This document shows, piece by piece, positions 53,501 to 62,011 of a stretch of 64,000 nucleotides of DNA. The notes below the pieces were generated by a model. That model had not been told where the DNA came from. It did no database searches and saw only the letters and a list, made by a program, of their open reading frames with translations. The stretch spans positions 124,001 through 188,000 of the forward strand of contig DOQR01000002.1 of the NCBI GenBank assembly GCA_003514385.1. Reading direction: 5' to 3'. The number at the start of each line of letters is the position of its first letter. The stretch's first letter is position 1. The stretch is from Oscillospiraceae bacterium. GTDB taxonomy: Bacteria; Bacillota; Clostridia; Oscillospirales; Acutalibacteraceae. The position numbers and the translations under genes are program-made.

Positions 53501-56500
53501 GGCTCTTGATGCAAAGCTGGTTGCGGCTTCCGTTGATTCGCTCAAGACCGCCGTTGAGGCAGTTCAGGGCGCACCCAATCCGGAAGGCTCCGTCTACAGG
53601 GATCAGGGATATAACTTCTTCGGTTACGATGATTTTAATTCCGTCTCCTGGAACGGCTGGAAGGAAGCCAGAAACCGCGCGATGAATCTCTACAACTCGA
53701 CCAAGGCTCCCGAGGAGCCGGTTGCTCCCAAGCATCCCGGCGAGGGCGCCAACGAGTGCCAGCTTGCTACTTATAATAAGAAGTATGCACAGTGGGAGAA
53801 GGATCACGCAGCTTGGGAGACCAAGATGGCTACGTGGAAAGCGCCCACTATATCCGCTGTCGATGTTGCTTATGCAGAGCAGCAGGTTGCGCTTTGGGGT
53901 CCCAGACTCATAAAGCTTGACGCTGTTAAGACGTATCTCGACGCGGCTATAGCAATGTGCACCATCAACCCCGCCGATGCTTCCAAGTATGACGCGGAGA
54001 GATGGGAAGCATACTCGCAGGCATTTGCCTACGCGCAGAATGTTTCGACCTCGTTCAACTCCTCTACGACCATGCGCACGCAGGTCAGAGAAGCTATGAA
54101 CAACCTTATCTACAACTGGAAGCGCCTTATTGCTAACCCCGTTGTCACCGTCACCTTCACCTTCACCGTGAATGGCGTGACTCACGCGGTTCTCACCGGC
54201 AACCAGGGCGATCCCGTTGATCTCAGCTCCATCGAAGCTCCTGCCGCACCTGTCGGAATGCACTTCGTCGGCTGGGGCAATGTACCCGCAACGTTTGACG
54301 CTGACGCTACATTCGAAGCTCAGTTCGCAAACAACACGGATACAAAGTACACCGTGAATGTTTATAATATGGACACCACCGGCAACTATCCGGCTACTCC
54401 CGACAGCACCTATCAGGGCGCAGGCGAGACCGGTTCGACCGCCGACATAACCGCCGACGCAGCTCCCGCAGAGGGCTTTTCGCTCGATTCCGCGAAGAGC
54501 GTCCTTACCGGCACCATCGCCGCTGACGGTTCTCTTGTCCTCAGCATTTACTATTCACGCAACCAGTACACCATAACTTATGCTAACACGGATCTCGAAC
54601 CCGATACATATTATTATGGCGCTACTGTTTCCGCCCGTACTCCCGAGAAGGCTGGCTTTGCTTTCCAGGGTTGGGAGGAAGAGGTTCCCTCCACCATGCC
54701 CGCACAGAACATCACTCTTACGGCTAAGTGGAACGAGAATCCCGCAGACTACACCGATTATGACATAGCTGTTGCAGCTGCCAACGCTAAGAAGGCAGAG
54801 GCCAACTACGACAAGACCTACACCGAGGCTTCCAGAAAAGCTCTTGACGCCGCTCTCACAGTTGACGTCTCCAACAAGAAGCGCAGCGAGCAGGGTGTTG
54901 TCGACGCTCAGACCGCGGCTATCAACGCTGCTGTTAAGGGTCTTGAGAAGATGACCTACAACGCAACATTCTATGTTGACGGCGAAGAGTACAGAGTCGT
55001 TCCCACCAAGGTCGGCGAGCAGATCGTCGCCCCCGAGGCTCCCTCCAAGCAGGGTTACACCTTCACCGGATGGACTCCCGAGGTCGGAACGATGGGCATT
55101 GAGGATCTTTCCTTCAACGCAGTATTCTCCGCAGGCACCGTTGCTTACACTGTCGAGACATACGTAATGGATGTCAACGGCAACTATGGCGACGCTGCTA
55201 CCGAGAACAAGTCCGCTACTACCGGCGAGACCGTCTCCGTTACTCCCGAGGCTCGTGAGGGCTTCTCGGTTGCAGCTGAGAGCGTACTTTCCGGCGAAGT
55301 CAAGGCTGACGGCAGCCTTGTTCTCAAGGTTTACTACAGCCGCAACCAGTACAAGCTTACTGTTGACGGCAATGTGACCAATGTTTATTACGGCGCAGCC
55401 ATCAGTGTTTCCGAGCCGGCAGCTCGTGAGGGCTACACCTTCGCCGGTTGGGACAGAGATGTTCCCGAAACCATGCCCGCTTCCGATGTAACTCTTGTTT
55501 CCCAGTGGAACGAGAACGACGCTGACTACACCGCTTACAACAAGGCAGTCTCAGCGGCTAAAGCTAAGCAGGCAGAAGCAAACTTCGACAAGACCTATAC
55601 CGCAGAGTCCAGACAGGCTCTCGCCGATGCCCTTGCGAAGGATGTTTCCGGCAGGAAGTACACCCAGCAGGGTGAAGTTGATGCAGCCGCTAAGGCAATC
55701 AACGATGCGGTCACAGCTCTTGAGCTCATGACCTACAAAGCCACCTTCTATGTTGACGGCGCTGAATACAAGGTTGTTACTGCGAAGGTCGGCGAGCAGA
55801 TCGCTAAGCCCGGAGATCCCTCCAAGACAGGTTATGTCTTCACCGGTTGGGATCCCGAGGTCGGAACCATGGGCACTGAGGACCTCACCTTCAATGCTAA
55901 GTTCTCCGCAGGCGAAGTTTCTTACACTGTTGAGACCTATGTCATGGGTCTTGACGGTCAGTACGGCGCAGCCGATTCCAAGAATGTTGCAGCAACCACC
56001 GGCGCAGAGATAACTCTTACCCCTGATGCCCGCGAGGGCTTCACGGTTGCAGGCGAGAGCGTTCTCAACGGCAAAGTCGAAGCTGACAGCAGCCTTGTTC
56101 TCAAGGTTTACTACAGCCGTAACCAGTACAAGCTTACTGTTGACGGCACAACGACCGAAGTCTACTACGGCGCAGCTCTTGAGATCGCAGATCCCGAGGC
56201 AAGAACCGGTTACACCTTCGCCGGCTGGAAACCCGCGGCTCCCGCGACCATGCCCGCTAACGATGTAACTCTTGAGTCCCAGTGGACAGAGAACGATGCT
56301 GATTACACTGCCTATAACAAGGCAGTTGCAGCGGCTCATGAAAAGCAGGCCGAGTCCGACTACGCAGCAAGATACACCGAGGAGAGCAGAAATGCTCTTG
56401 CAGCGGCTCTTGCAGCAGATGTCTCCGGCAAGAAGTACACCCAGCAGGGTGAAGTTGATGCGGCAACAACCGCTATCAACAACGCAGTCGCAGGTCTCAA

Positions 56501-59500
56501 CAAGATGACCTACAACGCAATATTCACAGTCGACGGCGCAGAGTACGCCAAGGTTCCCACGAAGGTTGACGATCAGATCGTCGCTCCCAAGGATCCGTCC
56601 AAGGAAGGCTACACCTTTGCAGGCTGGAAACCCGAAGTCGGCATTATGGGTACCGCAGACGCTACCTTCGAGGCAGTGTTCGCAGCAGCAGGTGACACCG
56701 CTTACACCGTCAATACCTATGTAATGGGCACCGACGGCACTTACGGCGATCCCACTTCTGAGAAGCTTACCGGTACCACCGGATCGACCGCTACCTACGC
56801 ACCTGAGGCTCGCGAGGGCTTCACCGTTGCGGACGAGAGCGTTCTTTCCGGCACTATCGCAGCTGAGGGCAACCTTGTCCTCAAGGTCTACTACAGCCGC
56901 AACAAGTATACCCTGACCGTTGACGGTGTCGCTTCCGAAGTCTACTACGGCGCAGCTGTTTCCGTGGCAGAGCCTTCTAAGGAGCACTACACCTTCGCAG
57001 GTTGGGAGCCCGAGCTTCCCGACACCATGCCCGCGAATGACGTAACAGTCGTTTCCAAGTGGACAGAGGACGGCGCTGACTACACCGCATATGATGCAGC
57101 AGTCGCAGCGGCTCAGGCGAAGAAGGCCGAGACTGACTATGATAAGACCTACACCGCAGAGTCCAGAGCGGCTCTCGATGCAGCTCTTGCAGAAAAAGTT
57201 TCCGGCAAGAAGTATTCCGAGCAGTCTGTTGTCGATGCAGCCACCAAGGCTATCAACGACGCAATCGCAGCTCTCGATCTTATGACCTACAACGCAACCT
57301 TCTATGTTGACGGCACTGAGTACAGAGTCGTTCCCACGAAGGTCGGCGCGCAGATCGTTGCTCCCAAAGCTCCTTCCAAGACCGGCTATGTCTTCACCGG
57401 TTGGGATCCCGCAGTCGGCGTTATGGGCACTGAGGATGTTTCCTTCAACGCTCAGTTCTCCGCAGGCGAGGTTTCCTACAAGGTTGAGACTTATGTCATG
57501 GGTCTTGACGGACAGTACGGCGCAGCAGAGACCAAGACTGTTCCCGCAACCACCGGCGCAGCCGTCTCCGTCGAGCCTGAGGCTCGCGAGGGCTTCACCG
57601 TTGCTGACAACAGCGTCCTCTCCGGCGTTGTTGCTGCCGACAGCAGCCTTGTTCTTAAGGTCTACTACAGCCGTAACCAGTACAAGCTTTCTGTTGACGG
57701 CGTAGAGTCCGATGTTTACTATGGCGCAGCTCTTAACATTGCCGCTCCGGCAGCAAGAGAGGGCTTCACCTTCACCGGCTGGAATGTCGAAGTTCCCGCC
57801 AACATGCCCGCATCTGACCTGACCCTCGTTTCCCAGTGGAGCGAGAACGACGCCGACTACTCCGCTTACAACGCGGCAGTCTCAGCGGCTAAGGCAAAGC
57901 AGGGCGAAGAGAATTATGACAAGACCTACACCGCCGAGACCAGAGCTGCTCTCGCAGGCGCTCTTGCTAACGATGTCGCCGGCAAGAAGTATTCCGAGCA
58001 GTCTGTTGTCGATGCAGCTACCAAGGCTATCAACGACGCAGTTGCAGCTCTCGAAGTTATGACCTACAACGCGATCTTCACGGTCGACGGCGTCCAGTAC
58101 GAAGTCGTTCCCACGAAGGTTGGCGAGCAGATCGTCGCTCCGAAGGATCCCGCTAAGGAAGGCTATGTCTTCAAGGGATGGGATAAGGAAGTCGGCAAGA
58201 TGGGCGTTGAGGATATCACCTTCGCCGCCCAGTTCGAAAAGGCGTCCGGCATTGCCTACACCGTCGAGGTTTACACGATGGATGTCAACGGCAACTACGG
58301 CGCAGCTGAGACAAAGACCCTTTACGGCACCACCGACGCTGAGGTCACTGCAGACACAACTGCCGCCGAAGGCTTCACCTTCGACGAGTCGGCAGCTAAT
58401 GTTGTCAGTGGCAAGGTCGCAGCCGACGGCAGCCTCGTACTGAAAGTCTACTTTGCCCGTAACCAGTACAAGCTTACTGTTGACGGCGCAGAGTCCGATG
58501 TTTACTACGGCGCAGCTCTTGACATTGCCACCCCGGCAGCGCGTAAGGGCTACACCTTCATCGGCTGGAACGTTGATGTTCCCGCCAATATGCCCGCATC
58601 CGACCTGACCCTCGTTTCTCAGTGGAGCGAGAACGACGCTGACTACACCGCTTACAATGCGGCAGTTGCAGCGGCTCAGGCGAAGAAGGCCGAGACTGAC
58701 TATGATAAGACCTACACCGCAGAGTCCAGAGCGGCTCTCGATGCAGCTCTTGCAGAAAAAGTTTCCGGCAAGAAGTATTCCGAGCAGTCTGTTGTCGATG
58801 CAGCCACCAAGGCTATCAACGATGCAGTTGCCTCTCTCGAGGTCATGACCTACAACGCAACCTTCTATGTTGACGGCGCTGAGTACAGAGTCGTTCCCAC
58901 GAAGGTCGGCGAGCAGATCATCGCTCCCGAGAATCCCACCAAGGAAGGCTTCGTCTTCACCGGTTGGGATAAGGAAGTCGGAGCCATGGGCACCGAGAAT
59001 GTTTCCTTCAACGCTCAGTTCTCCGCCGGCGAAGTCTCCTACAAGGTTGAGACTTATGTCATGGGTCTTGACGGACAGTACGGCGCAGCAGAGACCAAGA
59101 CTGTTCCCGCAACCACCGACGCGGCCGTCTCCGTCGATCCCGAGGCTCGTGAGGGCTTCACGATCGCCGCTGACAGCGTCCTCTCCGGCACAGTCGCAGC
59201 TGACGGCAGCCTTGTTCTCAAGGTTTACTACAGCCGTAACCAGTATAAGCTTACTGTTGACGGTGCAGAGTCCATGGTTTACTACGGTGCTGAGCTCAAC
59301 ATCGCAGAGCCCACCAAGGATCACTACACCTTCGCAGGTTGGAACGTCGAAGTTCCTGCCACCATGCCCGCATCCGACCTGACCCTCGTTTCCCAGTGGA
59401 CCGAGGAAGGCGCTGACTACACTGCATATGATGCAGCAGTCAAGGCCGCTCAGGCGAAGAAGGCTGAGGCGGACTATGACAAGACCTACACAGCAGAGTC

Positions 59501-60740
59501 CAGAGCGGCTCTCGATGCAGCTCTTGCCATAGACGTTGCCGATAAGAAGTATTCCGAGCAGGCTGTTGTCGATGCAGCAACCGCTGCTATAAATGACGCA
59601 GTCGCAGGTCTCGAGCGTATGACCTACACCGCTACCTTCTATGTCAACGGCCAGCTCTATAAGGCTGTTACCGCGAAGGTCGGCGAGCAGATCATAGCTC
59701 CTAAGGATCCGTCTGTCGACGGTTACAACTTCAACGGTTGGGATCCCGCAGTCGGAACCATGGGCACCGAGGACGTCAGATTTGACGCTATCCTTGTTGC
59801 CAGCAGCTCCTCCATCATCTCCGTCACTCCGGAGACCCCGAACTACGGCGGCATGCATCAGTATGCAGTCAAGGTTAAGGGCGAGCCTCTGAAGATCAAG
59901 ATAGTTGACGCAAACGGCAATACCCGCACGTTTGACAGAAACACCTCCATGACAAGCGATGCCAATGCGCTCGGTATCTTGAAGATAGAGAAGACTGAGG
60001 ATGGCGAGATCTGGACCATCAATGCTAACCTCGCAGAAGGCAAGTTTACTGCCTATGCGAAGATGGCGAAGGAATACTGGGAGAACGATGGCTATGGCTT
60101 CACAGTCTCGTTCGATCAGAAGCCCGAGCCTAAGACCGGCGACGTTACCGAAGTTACCTACGACACCCCGAACTACGGCGGCAAGCAGGACTATCGCGTT
60201 AAGGTCACCGATAAGGCTGACAAGATCCAGTTCGTCTATGCAAACGGCGGAACCACCACCCTTACAAGACTTGATCCGAGAGTCTCCATCAAGTCTTATG
60301 ACGCACAGGGCAATGAGGTCTATGCAAACAGCACCAACCTCGCTTATGAGATCTGGACTGTTAACTTCAACCTTCCCGCAGGCAACTATGTTGTCAGAGC
60401 GAAGTATGGAAGAAATACATGGAGCGAAGGCCTTGCAGTCAACGTAGTTATCAGCACTAAGCCGGCAACGGCTGTCAGCGTTACCGGGGTCAATGCCTCT
60501 GCTGATTCTGTCGCAGTTACCGTCAACGGCACTGCCAAGAAGGTCAAGATAACCTACGCTTCGGGTGCAACCAGAACTTATGACAGAGATAATGCCAATG
60601 TCTCCATCGCTTCTGACGGCGACGGCGAGATCTGGACCATCAATGTTAAGCTCACCGAAGGCGATTACACCGCAACCGCGAAGTACATCGACAACGGCAA
60701 GCAGGTCTGGGATACCACCGACTTTGCTTTCACGGTCTAA
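50586..60740 (+). CDS. 3384-residue secreted surface protein with 259-aa tandem units
   Basis: TTG 50586 is the start (GGAGG 7 bases upstream; ATG 50556 lies before the ribosome-binding site). Signal peptide: MKKMKRLLAVILASLLILSS, then ATAAASA, cleaved before Tyr28. Residues 28-1180 are mostly unrecognised helical and mixed regions. From about 1387 a composite unit repeats: a FIVAR-like helical stretch (AVAAAQAKKAETDYDKTYTA), an InlB-B type module (ATFYVDGAEYRVVPTKVGEQ), a MucBP-like module (YTVETYVMGLDGQYGA) and a second InlB-B type module. Units begin at nt 54744, 55521, 56298, 57075, 57852, 58638 and 59412, the seventh cut short. Three copies of a C-terminal domain (TPETPNYGG / YDTPNYGG type, about 100 aa each) end the protein. 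No LPXTG, SLH or membrane anchor is visible, so attachment must be non-covalent or through the end domains. Adhesion or a fibrous surface layer is the likely role. Confidence 0.9.
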   Translation: MKKMKRLLAVILASLLILSSATAAASAYKYDSYKDGKLTKYDFTDSAVLTTEQYASMLLDYADEALAKANITMDLSILGSLDATSIDNALSSVYKLIDSNSAILGAAGDLKHVNVSAIKDARRSNGTDVAVINSLLQFLVDNNPVIKKVVLGGIGKQRRDGGLSLGVANSFVKVDLNIEVMLRELLWGIAYPNTAYNSSTTVDTMLQTIIQNALAGVPIIPESVRNLVDLNSTKSTYDFIEDLLQAAYNDMAVPMLNEQVIPWLEMQIRCDETGTLADLFNTGYQVQTYTVPAGSTLVGELNNIAGQIVNGLLKGYTGWVDGDNSKLTDNVVSVARFVLKKTGGYFFPDWQKHIATPEEIDAMSKEELIAYIARSVINASVGYMYIPEDVTTVVGVTWEAVKQLMAQFLPERDYSNYPKTIDGILDMLADYIAYNVNPGIDLNASDLKKALNYGDGMDKMLTTAVQWLKADPQFYTGLLPDTTVDTSNGWKALDDIIFKLLDKSLLPAKFANSGSETILKDVVYSVLNGLIMNQDLTCLTDLFERNQNGAFAKQTVKKSIVRLVTDILNAIIPGTITTKYYDSLDAIVKNNELANIVERLISSLNGNKGKLVPPIVNIVAQVMGLADKSKFDQMKFTGPTRVSDAYTVTIYNGSKGINRGYTDKNGNFTQDALYKYRIDSVSATAYNMAGNGTNVGVSGVSKGDIINGGFSKDIAVSKPGATDTTVVLTVGYFILTENGESLTGTTPVYASYYTYYSSDTQDDSEPKDIETITGKLRLVKPRAGFINQNEALDKIDSVRVRINRVKDGGHLTKSTYTQNASTFKNNSGTFFKDVGFSGETENEKTNITENLWAAKAGADRTALADGTYTIDYSVKGTRTASIGGKTGTVSGSALIFVYNDYEVPAKYSQYSGEQRQRANYSADADAEWAEYQAALIAAANYSLRPKLKANFSNASYLAAYQTISTRLTAAAEALDAKLVAASVDSLKTAVEAVQGAPNPEGSVYRDQGYNFFGYDDFNSVSWNGWKEARNRAMNLYNSTKAPEEPVAPKHPGEGANECQLATYNKKYAQWEKDHAAWETKMATWKAPTISAVDVAYAEQQVALWGPRLIKLDAVKTYLDAAIAMCTINPADASKYDAERWEAYSQAFAYAQNVSTSFNSSTTMRTQVREAMNNLIYNWKRLIANPVVTVTFTFTVNGVTHAVLTGNQGDPVDLSSIEAPAAPVGMHFVGWGNVPATFDADATFEAQFANNTDTKYTVNVYNMDTTGNYPATPDSTYQGAGETGSTADITADAAPAEGFSLDSAKSVLTGTIAADGSLVLSIYYSRNQYTITYANTDLEPDTYYYGATVSARTPEKAGFAFQGWEEEVPSTMPAQNITLTAKWNENPADYTDYDIAVAAANAKKAEANYDKTYTEASRKALDAALTVDVSNKKRSEQGVVDAQTAAINAAVKGLEKMTYNATFYVDGEEYRVVPTKVGEQIVAPEAPSKQGYTFTGWTPEVGTMGIEDLSFNAVFSAGTVAYTVETYVMDVNGNYGDAATENKSATTGETVSVTPEAREGFSVAAESVLSGEVKADGSLVLKVYYSRNQYKLTVDGNVTNVYYGAAISVSEPAAREGYTFAGWDRDVPETMPASDVTLVSQWNENDADYTAYNKAVSAAKAKQAEANFDKTYTAESRQALADALAKDVSGRKYTQQGEVDAAAKAINDAVTALELMTYKATFYVDGAEYKVVTAKVGEQIAKPGDPSKTGYVFTGWDPEVGTMGTEDLTFNAKFSAGEVSYTVETYVMGLDGQYGAADSKNVAATTGAEITLTPDAREGFTVAGESVLNGKVEADSSLVLKVYYSRNQYKLTVDGTTTEVYYGAALEIADPEARTGYTFAGWKPAAPATMPANDVTLESQWTENDADYTAYNKAVAAAHEKQAESDYAARYTEESRNALAAALAADVSGKKYTQQGEVDAATTAINNAVAGLNKMTYNAIFTVDGAEYAKVPTKVDDQIVAPKDPSKEGYTFAGWKPEVGIMGTADATFEAVFAAAGDTAYTVNTYVMGTDGTYGDPTSEKLTGTTGSTATYAPEAREGFTVADESVLSGTIAAEGNLVLKVYYSRNKYTLTVDGVASEVYYGAAVSVAEPSKEHYTFAGWEPELPDTMPANDVTVVSKWTEDGADYTAYDAAVAAAQAKKAETDYDKTYTAESRAALDAALAEKVSGKKYSEQSVVDAATKAINDAIAALDLMTYNATFYVDGTEYRVVPTKVGAQIVAPKAPSKTGYVFTGWDPAVGVMGTEDVSFNAQFSAGEVSYKVETYVMGLDGQYGAAETKTVPATTGAAVSVEPEAREGFTVADNSVLSGVVAADSSLVLKVYYSRNQYKLSVDGVESDVYYGAALNIAAPAAREGFTFTGWNVEVPANMPASDLTLVSQWSENDADYSAYNAAVSAAKAKQGEENYDKTYTAETRAALAGALANDVAGKKYSEQSVVDAATKAINDAVAALEVMTYNAIFTVDGVQYEVVPTKVGEQIVAPKDPAKEGYVFKGWDKEVGKMGVEDITFAAQFEKASGIAYTVEVYTMDVNGNYGAAETKTLYGTTDAEVTADTTAAEGFTFDESAANVVSGKVAADGSLVLKVYFARNQYKLTVDGAESDVYYGAALDIATPAARKGYTFIGWNVDVPANMPASDLTLVSQWSENDADYTAYNAAVAAAQAKKAETDYDKTYTAESRAALDAALAEKVSGKKYSEQSVVDAATKAINDAVASLEVMTYNATFYVDGAEYRVVPTKVGEQIIAPENPTKEGFVFTGWDKEVGAMGTENVSFNAQFSAGEVSYKVETYVMGLDGQYGAAETKTVPATTDAAVSVDPEAREGFTIAADSVLSGTVAADGSLVLKVYYSRNQYKLTVDGAESMVYYGAELNIAEPTKDHYTFAGWNVEVPATMPASDLTLVSQWTEEGADYTAYDAAVKAAQAKKAEADYDKTYTAESRAALDAALAIDVADKKYSEQAVVDAATAAINDAVAGLERMTYTATFYVNGQLYKAVTAKVGEQIIAPKDPSVDGYNFNGWDPAVGTMGTEDVRFDAILVASSSSIISVTPETPNYGGMHQYAVKVKGEPLKIKIVDANGNTRTFDRNTSMTSDANALGILKIEKTEDGEIWTINANLAEGKFTAYAKMAKEYWENDGYGFTVSFDQKPEPKTGDVTEVTYDTPNYGGKQDYRVKVTDKADKIQFVYANGGTTTLTRLDPRVSIKSYDAQGNEVYANSTNLAYEIWTVNFNLPAGNYVVRAKYGRNTWSEGLAVNVVISTKPATAVSVTGVNASADSVAVTVNGTAKKVKITYASGATRTYDRDNANVSIASDGDGEIWTINVKLTEGDYTATAKYIDNGKQVWDTTDFAFTV
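54744..59803 (+). repeat. Tandem 777-bp in-frame repeats
   Basis: Unit spacing is 777, 777, 777, 777, 786 and 774 bp; all are multiples of three. The FIVAR-like parts of units 4 (57075 on) and 6 (58638 on) are almost identical over about 150-200 bp, including silent positions, whereas others differ more. Confidence 0.92.
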
Positions 60741-60785
60741 GGCTGTGAACAAAAACTGAAATCCTGCTCAAAAGGCAGGTGAGAA

Positions 60786-60821
60786 GGGGAGTCGCCCTCG
60801 GGCGGCTCCCCCGATTTTTTT
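60786..60821 (+). terminator. Terminator of the giant gene
   Basis: GGGGAGTCGCC (60786-60796) pairs with GGCGGCTCCCC (60801-60811), then CGATTTTTTT. Confidence 0.92.
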
Positions 60822-60835
60822 GCCCCGAAGTTTAC

Positions 60836-60864
60836 TTGAACTATCTGAAAAAATATGATACAAT
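60836..60864 (+). promoter_or_regulatory. Promoter of rex
   Basis: TTGAAC (60836-60841), 17 bp, TACAAT (60859-60864), about 40 bp before ATG 60906. No clear Rex operator (TTGTGA..TCACAA type) is visible. Confidence 0.8.
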
Positions 60865-60905
60865 AGTTGCAGTACAAGTATAATCTTCAGGTTGGTGAAA
60901 TTTTT

Positions 60906-61532
60906 ATGACTCCGAATATCTCGAAACACACTCTTCAGAGACTGCCGATGTACCTGAGCTATATCCAGGGGCTTCCGGAGGATGCACCGAAAAATATATC
61001 CGCTACAACTATCGCCGAAGCGCTTCAGCTCAATGATGTTCAGGTGCGCAAGGATCTCGCGAGCGTCAGCTCGTCCGGCAAACCGAAGGTCGGCTACAAT
61101 GTCAAGGATCTTATCGCGGAGCTTGAAGCTTTCCTCGGCTATAATGATATAGATAATGCCGTGATAGTCGGCGCCGGCAGCCTCGGTAAGGCGCTGCTCA
61201 ACTACAGCGGTTTCAAGGCTTACGGACTCAACATAATCGCCGCGTTCGATCTCTGCGAAGAGCCGACCGAATTCCAGGGCAAGACGGTATTCCCGATAGC
61301 CCAGCTCGGCAGCTTCTGCCGCAAGGTGAATGTGCATATAGGCATCATCACTGTCCCTGCATCGAGCGCGCAGGAGATATGCGATCTGCTTGTTAAAAGC
61401 GGCATCCGCGCTATCTGGAACTTTGCTCCGGTTCATCTCGTCGTCCCGGACGGCATACTCGTCCAGAACGAGAATATGGCGTCGTCGCTCGCTCTGCTTT
61501 CAAACCACCTGCGCGAGCAAATGAAAAAGTGA
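60906..61532 (+). CDS. rex: Redox-sensing transcriptional repressor Rex
   Basis: 208 aa from ATG 60906. An N-terminal winged helix with SATTIAEALQLNDVQVRKDLA binds DNA; the Rossmann domain AVIVGAGSLGKALLNYSGF binds NADH/NAD+. High NADH releases Rex from fermentation and respiration genes. The C-terminal helix (SSLALLSNHLREQMKK) makes the dimer swap. It fits a fermentative anaerobe; its targets are not in this window as far as I can see. Confidence 0.96.
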   Translation: MTPNISKHTLQRLPMYLSYIQGLPEDAPKNISATTIAEALQLNDVQVRKDLASVSSSGKPKVGYNVKDLIAELEAFLGYNDIDNAVIVGAGSLGKALLNYSGFKAYGLNIIAAFDLCEEPTEFQGKTVFPIAQLGSFCRKVNVHIGIITVPASSAQEICDLLVKSGIRAIWNFAPVHLVVPDGILVQNENMASSLALLSNHLREQMKK

Positions 61533-61544
61533 ACATAAAAAATC

Positions 61545-61581
61545 ATCGGCTGTCGAATAAAAACGGCAGCCGATTTTTTTG
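61545..61581 (+). terminator. Terminator of rex
   Basis: ATCGGCTG (61545-61552) pairs with CAGCCGAT (61567-61574), followed by TTTTTTTG. Confidence 0.88.
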
Positions 61582-61932
61582 TATCAATATGCGGAAATTT
61601 GATGTGTTCATATTAAATTATAAATGCTGGTACGGTAAAAATGTATAAATTTGGATTTGTAGGTGTAAATGCCGATGATAAACGGTTATCACAATATTAC
61701 AAATCGGCACAATCATGTAGGGACGGATATCATCCGCCCGTGAGATTTGTACTATTCTACTGGCATGCACCCTGCAAATCATATCATGAACGTCGGCGAG
61801 CTACCCCCTCAGTCTCAGCTTACGCCGAGTCGGCTCCTCTTGCAGGGTCGCCTAATAGATTCTGCAACAAATCCCAATTTACCTATCTCACAAAGGTACA
61901 TTTTAAATAATACTTCTCTTGCAACGCATAAA
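61582..61932. repeat. Non-coding gap with a REP-like hairpin
   Basis: GTAG (61717-61720) is followed by GGACGGAT, ATC and ATCCGCCC (61721-61739): the RAYT-associated palindrome of 36283 with one mismatch in the stem. The flank GAGCTACCCCCTCAG...TACGCCGAGTCGGCTCC (61799-61843) looks like a further degenerate element. No gene is seen in these 350 bp. Confidence 0.7.
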
Positions 61933-61972
61933 TATAAAAAATCCTACCCAACGGAAAACCGTGGGTAGGATT
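61933..61972 (-). terminator. Terminator of the beta-galactosidase gene
   Basis: AATCCTACCC-A-ACGG (61940-61954) pairs with CCGTGGGTAGGATT (61959-61972) around an AAAA loop; T-rich on the minus strand. Same stem type as at 2397 and 46816. Confidence 0.88.
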
Positions 61973-62011
61973 CTTGCTTTATTATACGATCGCCAAATTT
62001 GTCGTGGCTTT

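Noticed and set aside
52140..54263. 707-codon open frame on the minus strand
   Set aside because: Antisense shadow of the same giant gene; its low-complexity, Ser/Arg/Gly-rich content is not protein-like and there is no start context.
54744..59803. Regular repeats as a CRISPR array
   Set aside because: The units are 777 bp, in frame and part of one protein gene; there are no 28-36 bp repeats with unique spacers.
57882..60752. 956-codon open frame on the minus strand opposite the giant repeat gene
   Set aside because: It mirrors the repeats and codon bias of the plus-strand gene. It has no ribosome-binding site, promoter or recognisable domain, and the plus-strand reading has a signal peptide and known modules.
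61641..61968. Short open frames between rex and lacZ
   Set aside because: They lie over a REP-like element and repeated DNA and have no ribosome-binding site or protein-like composition.
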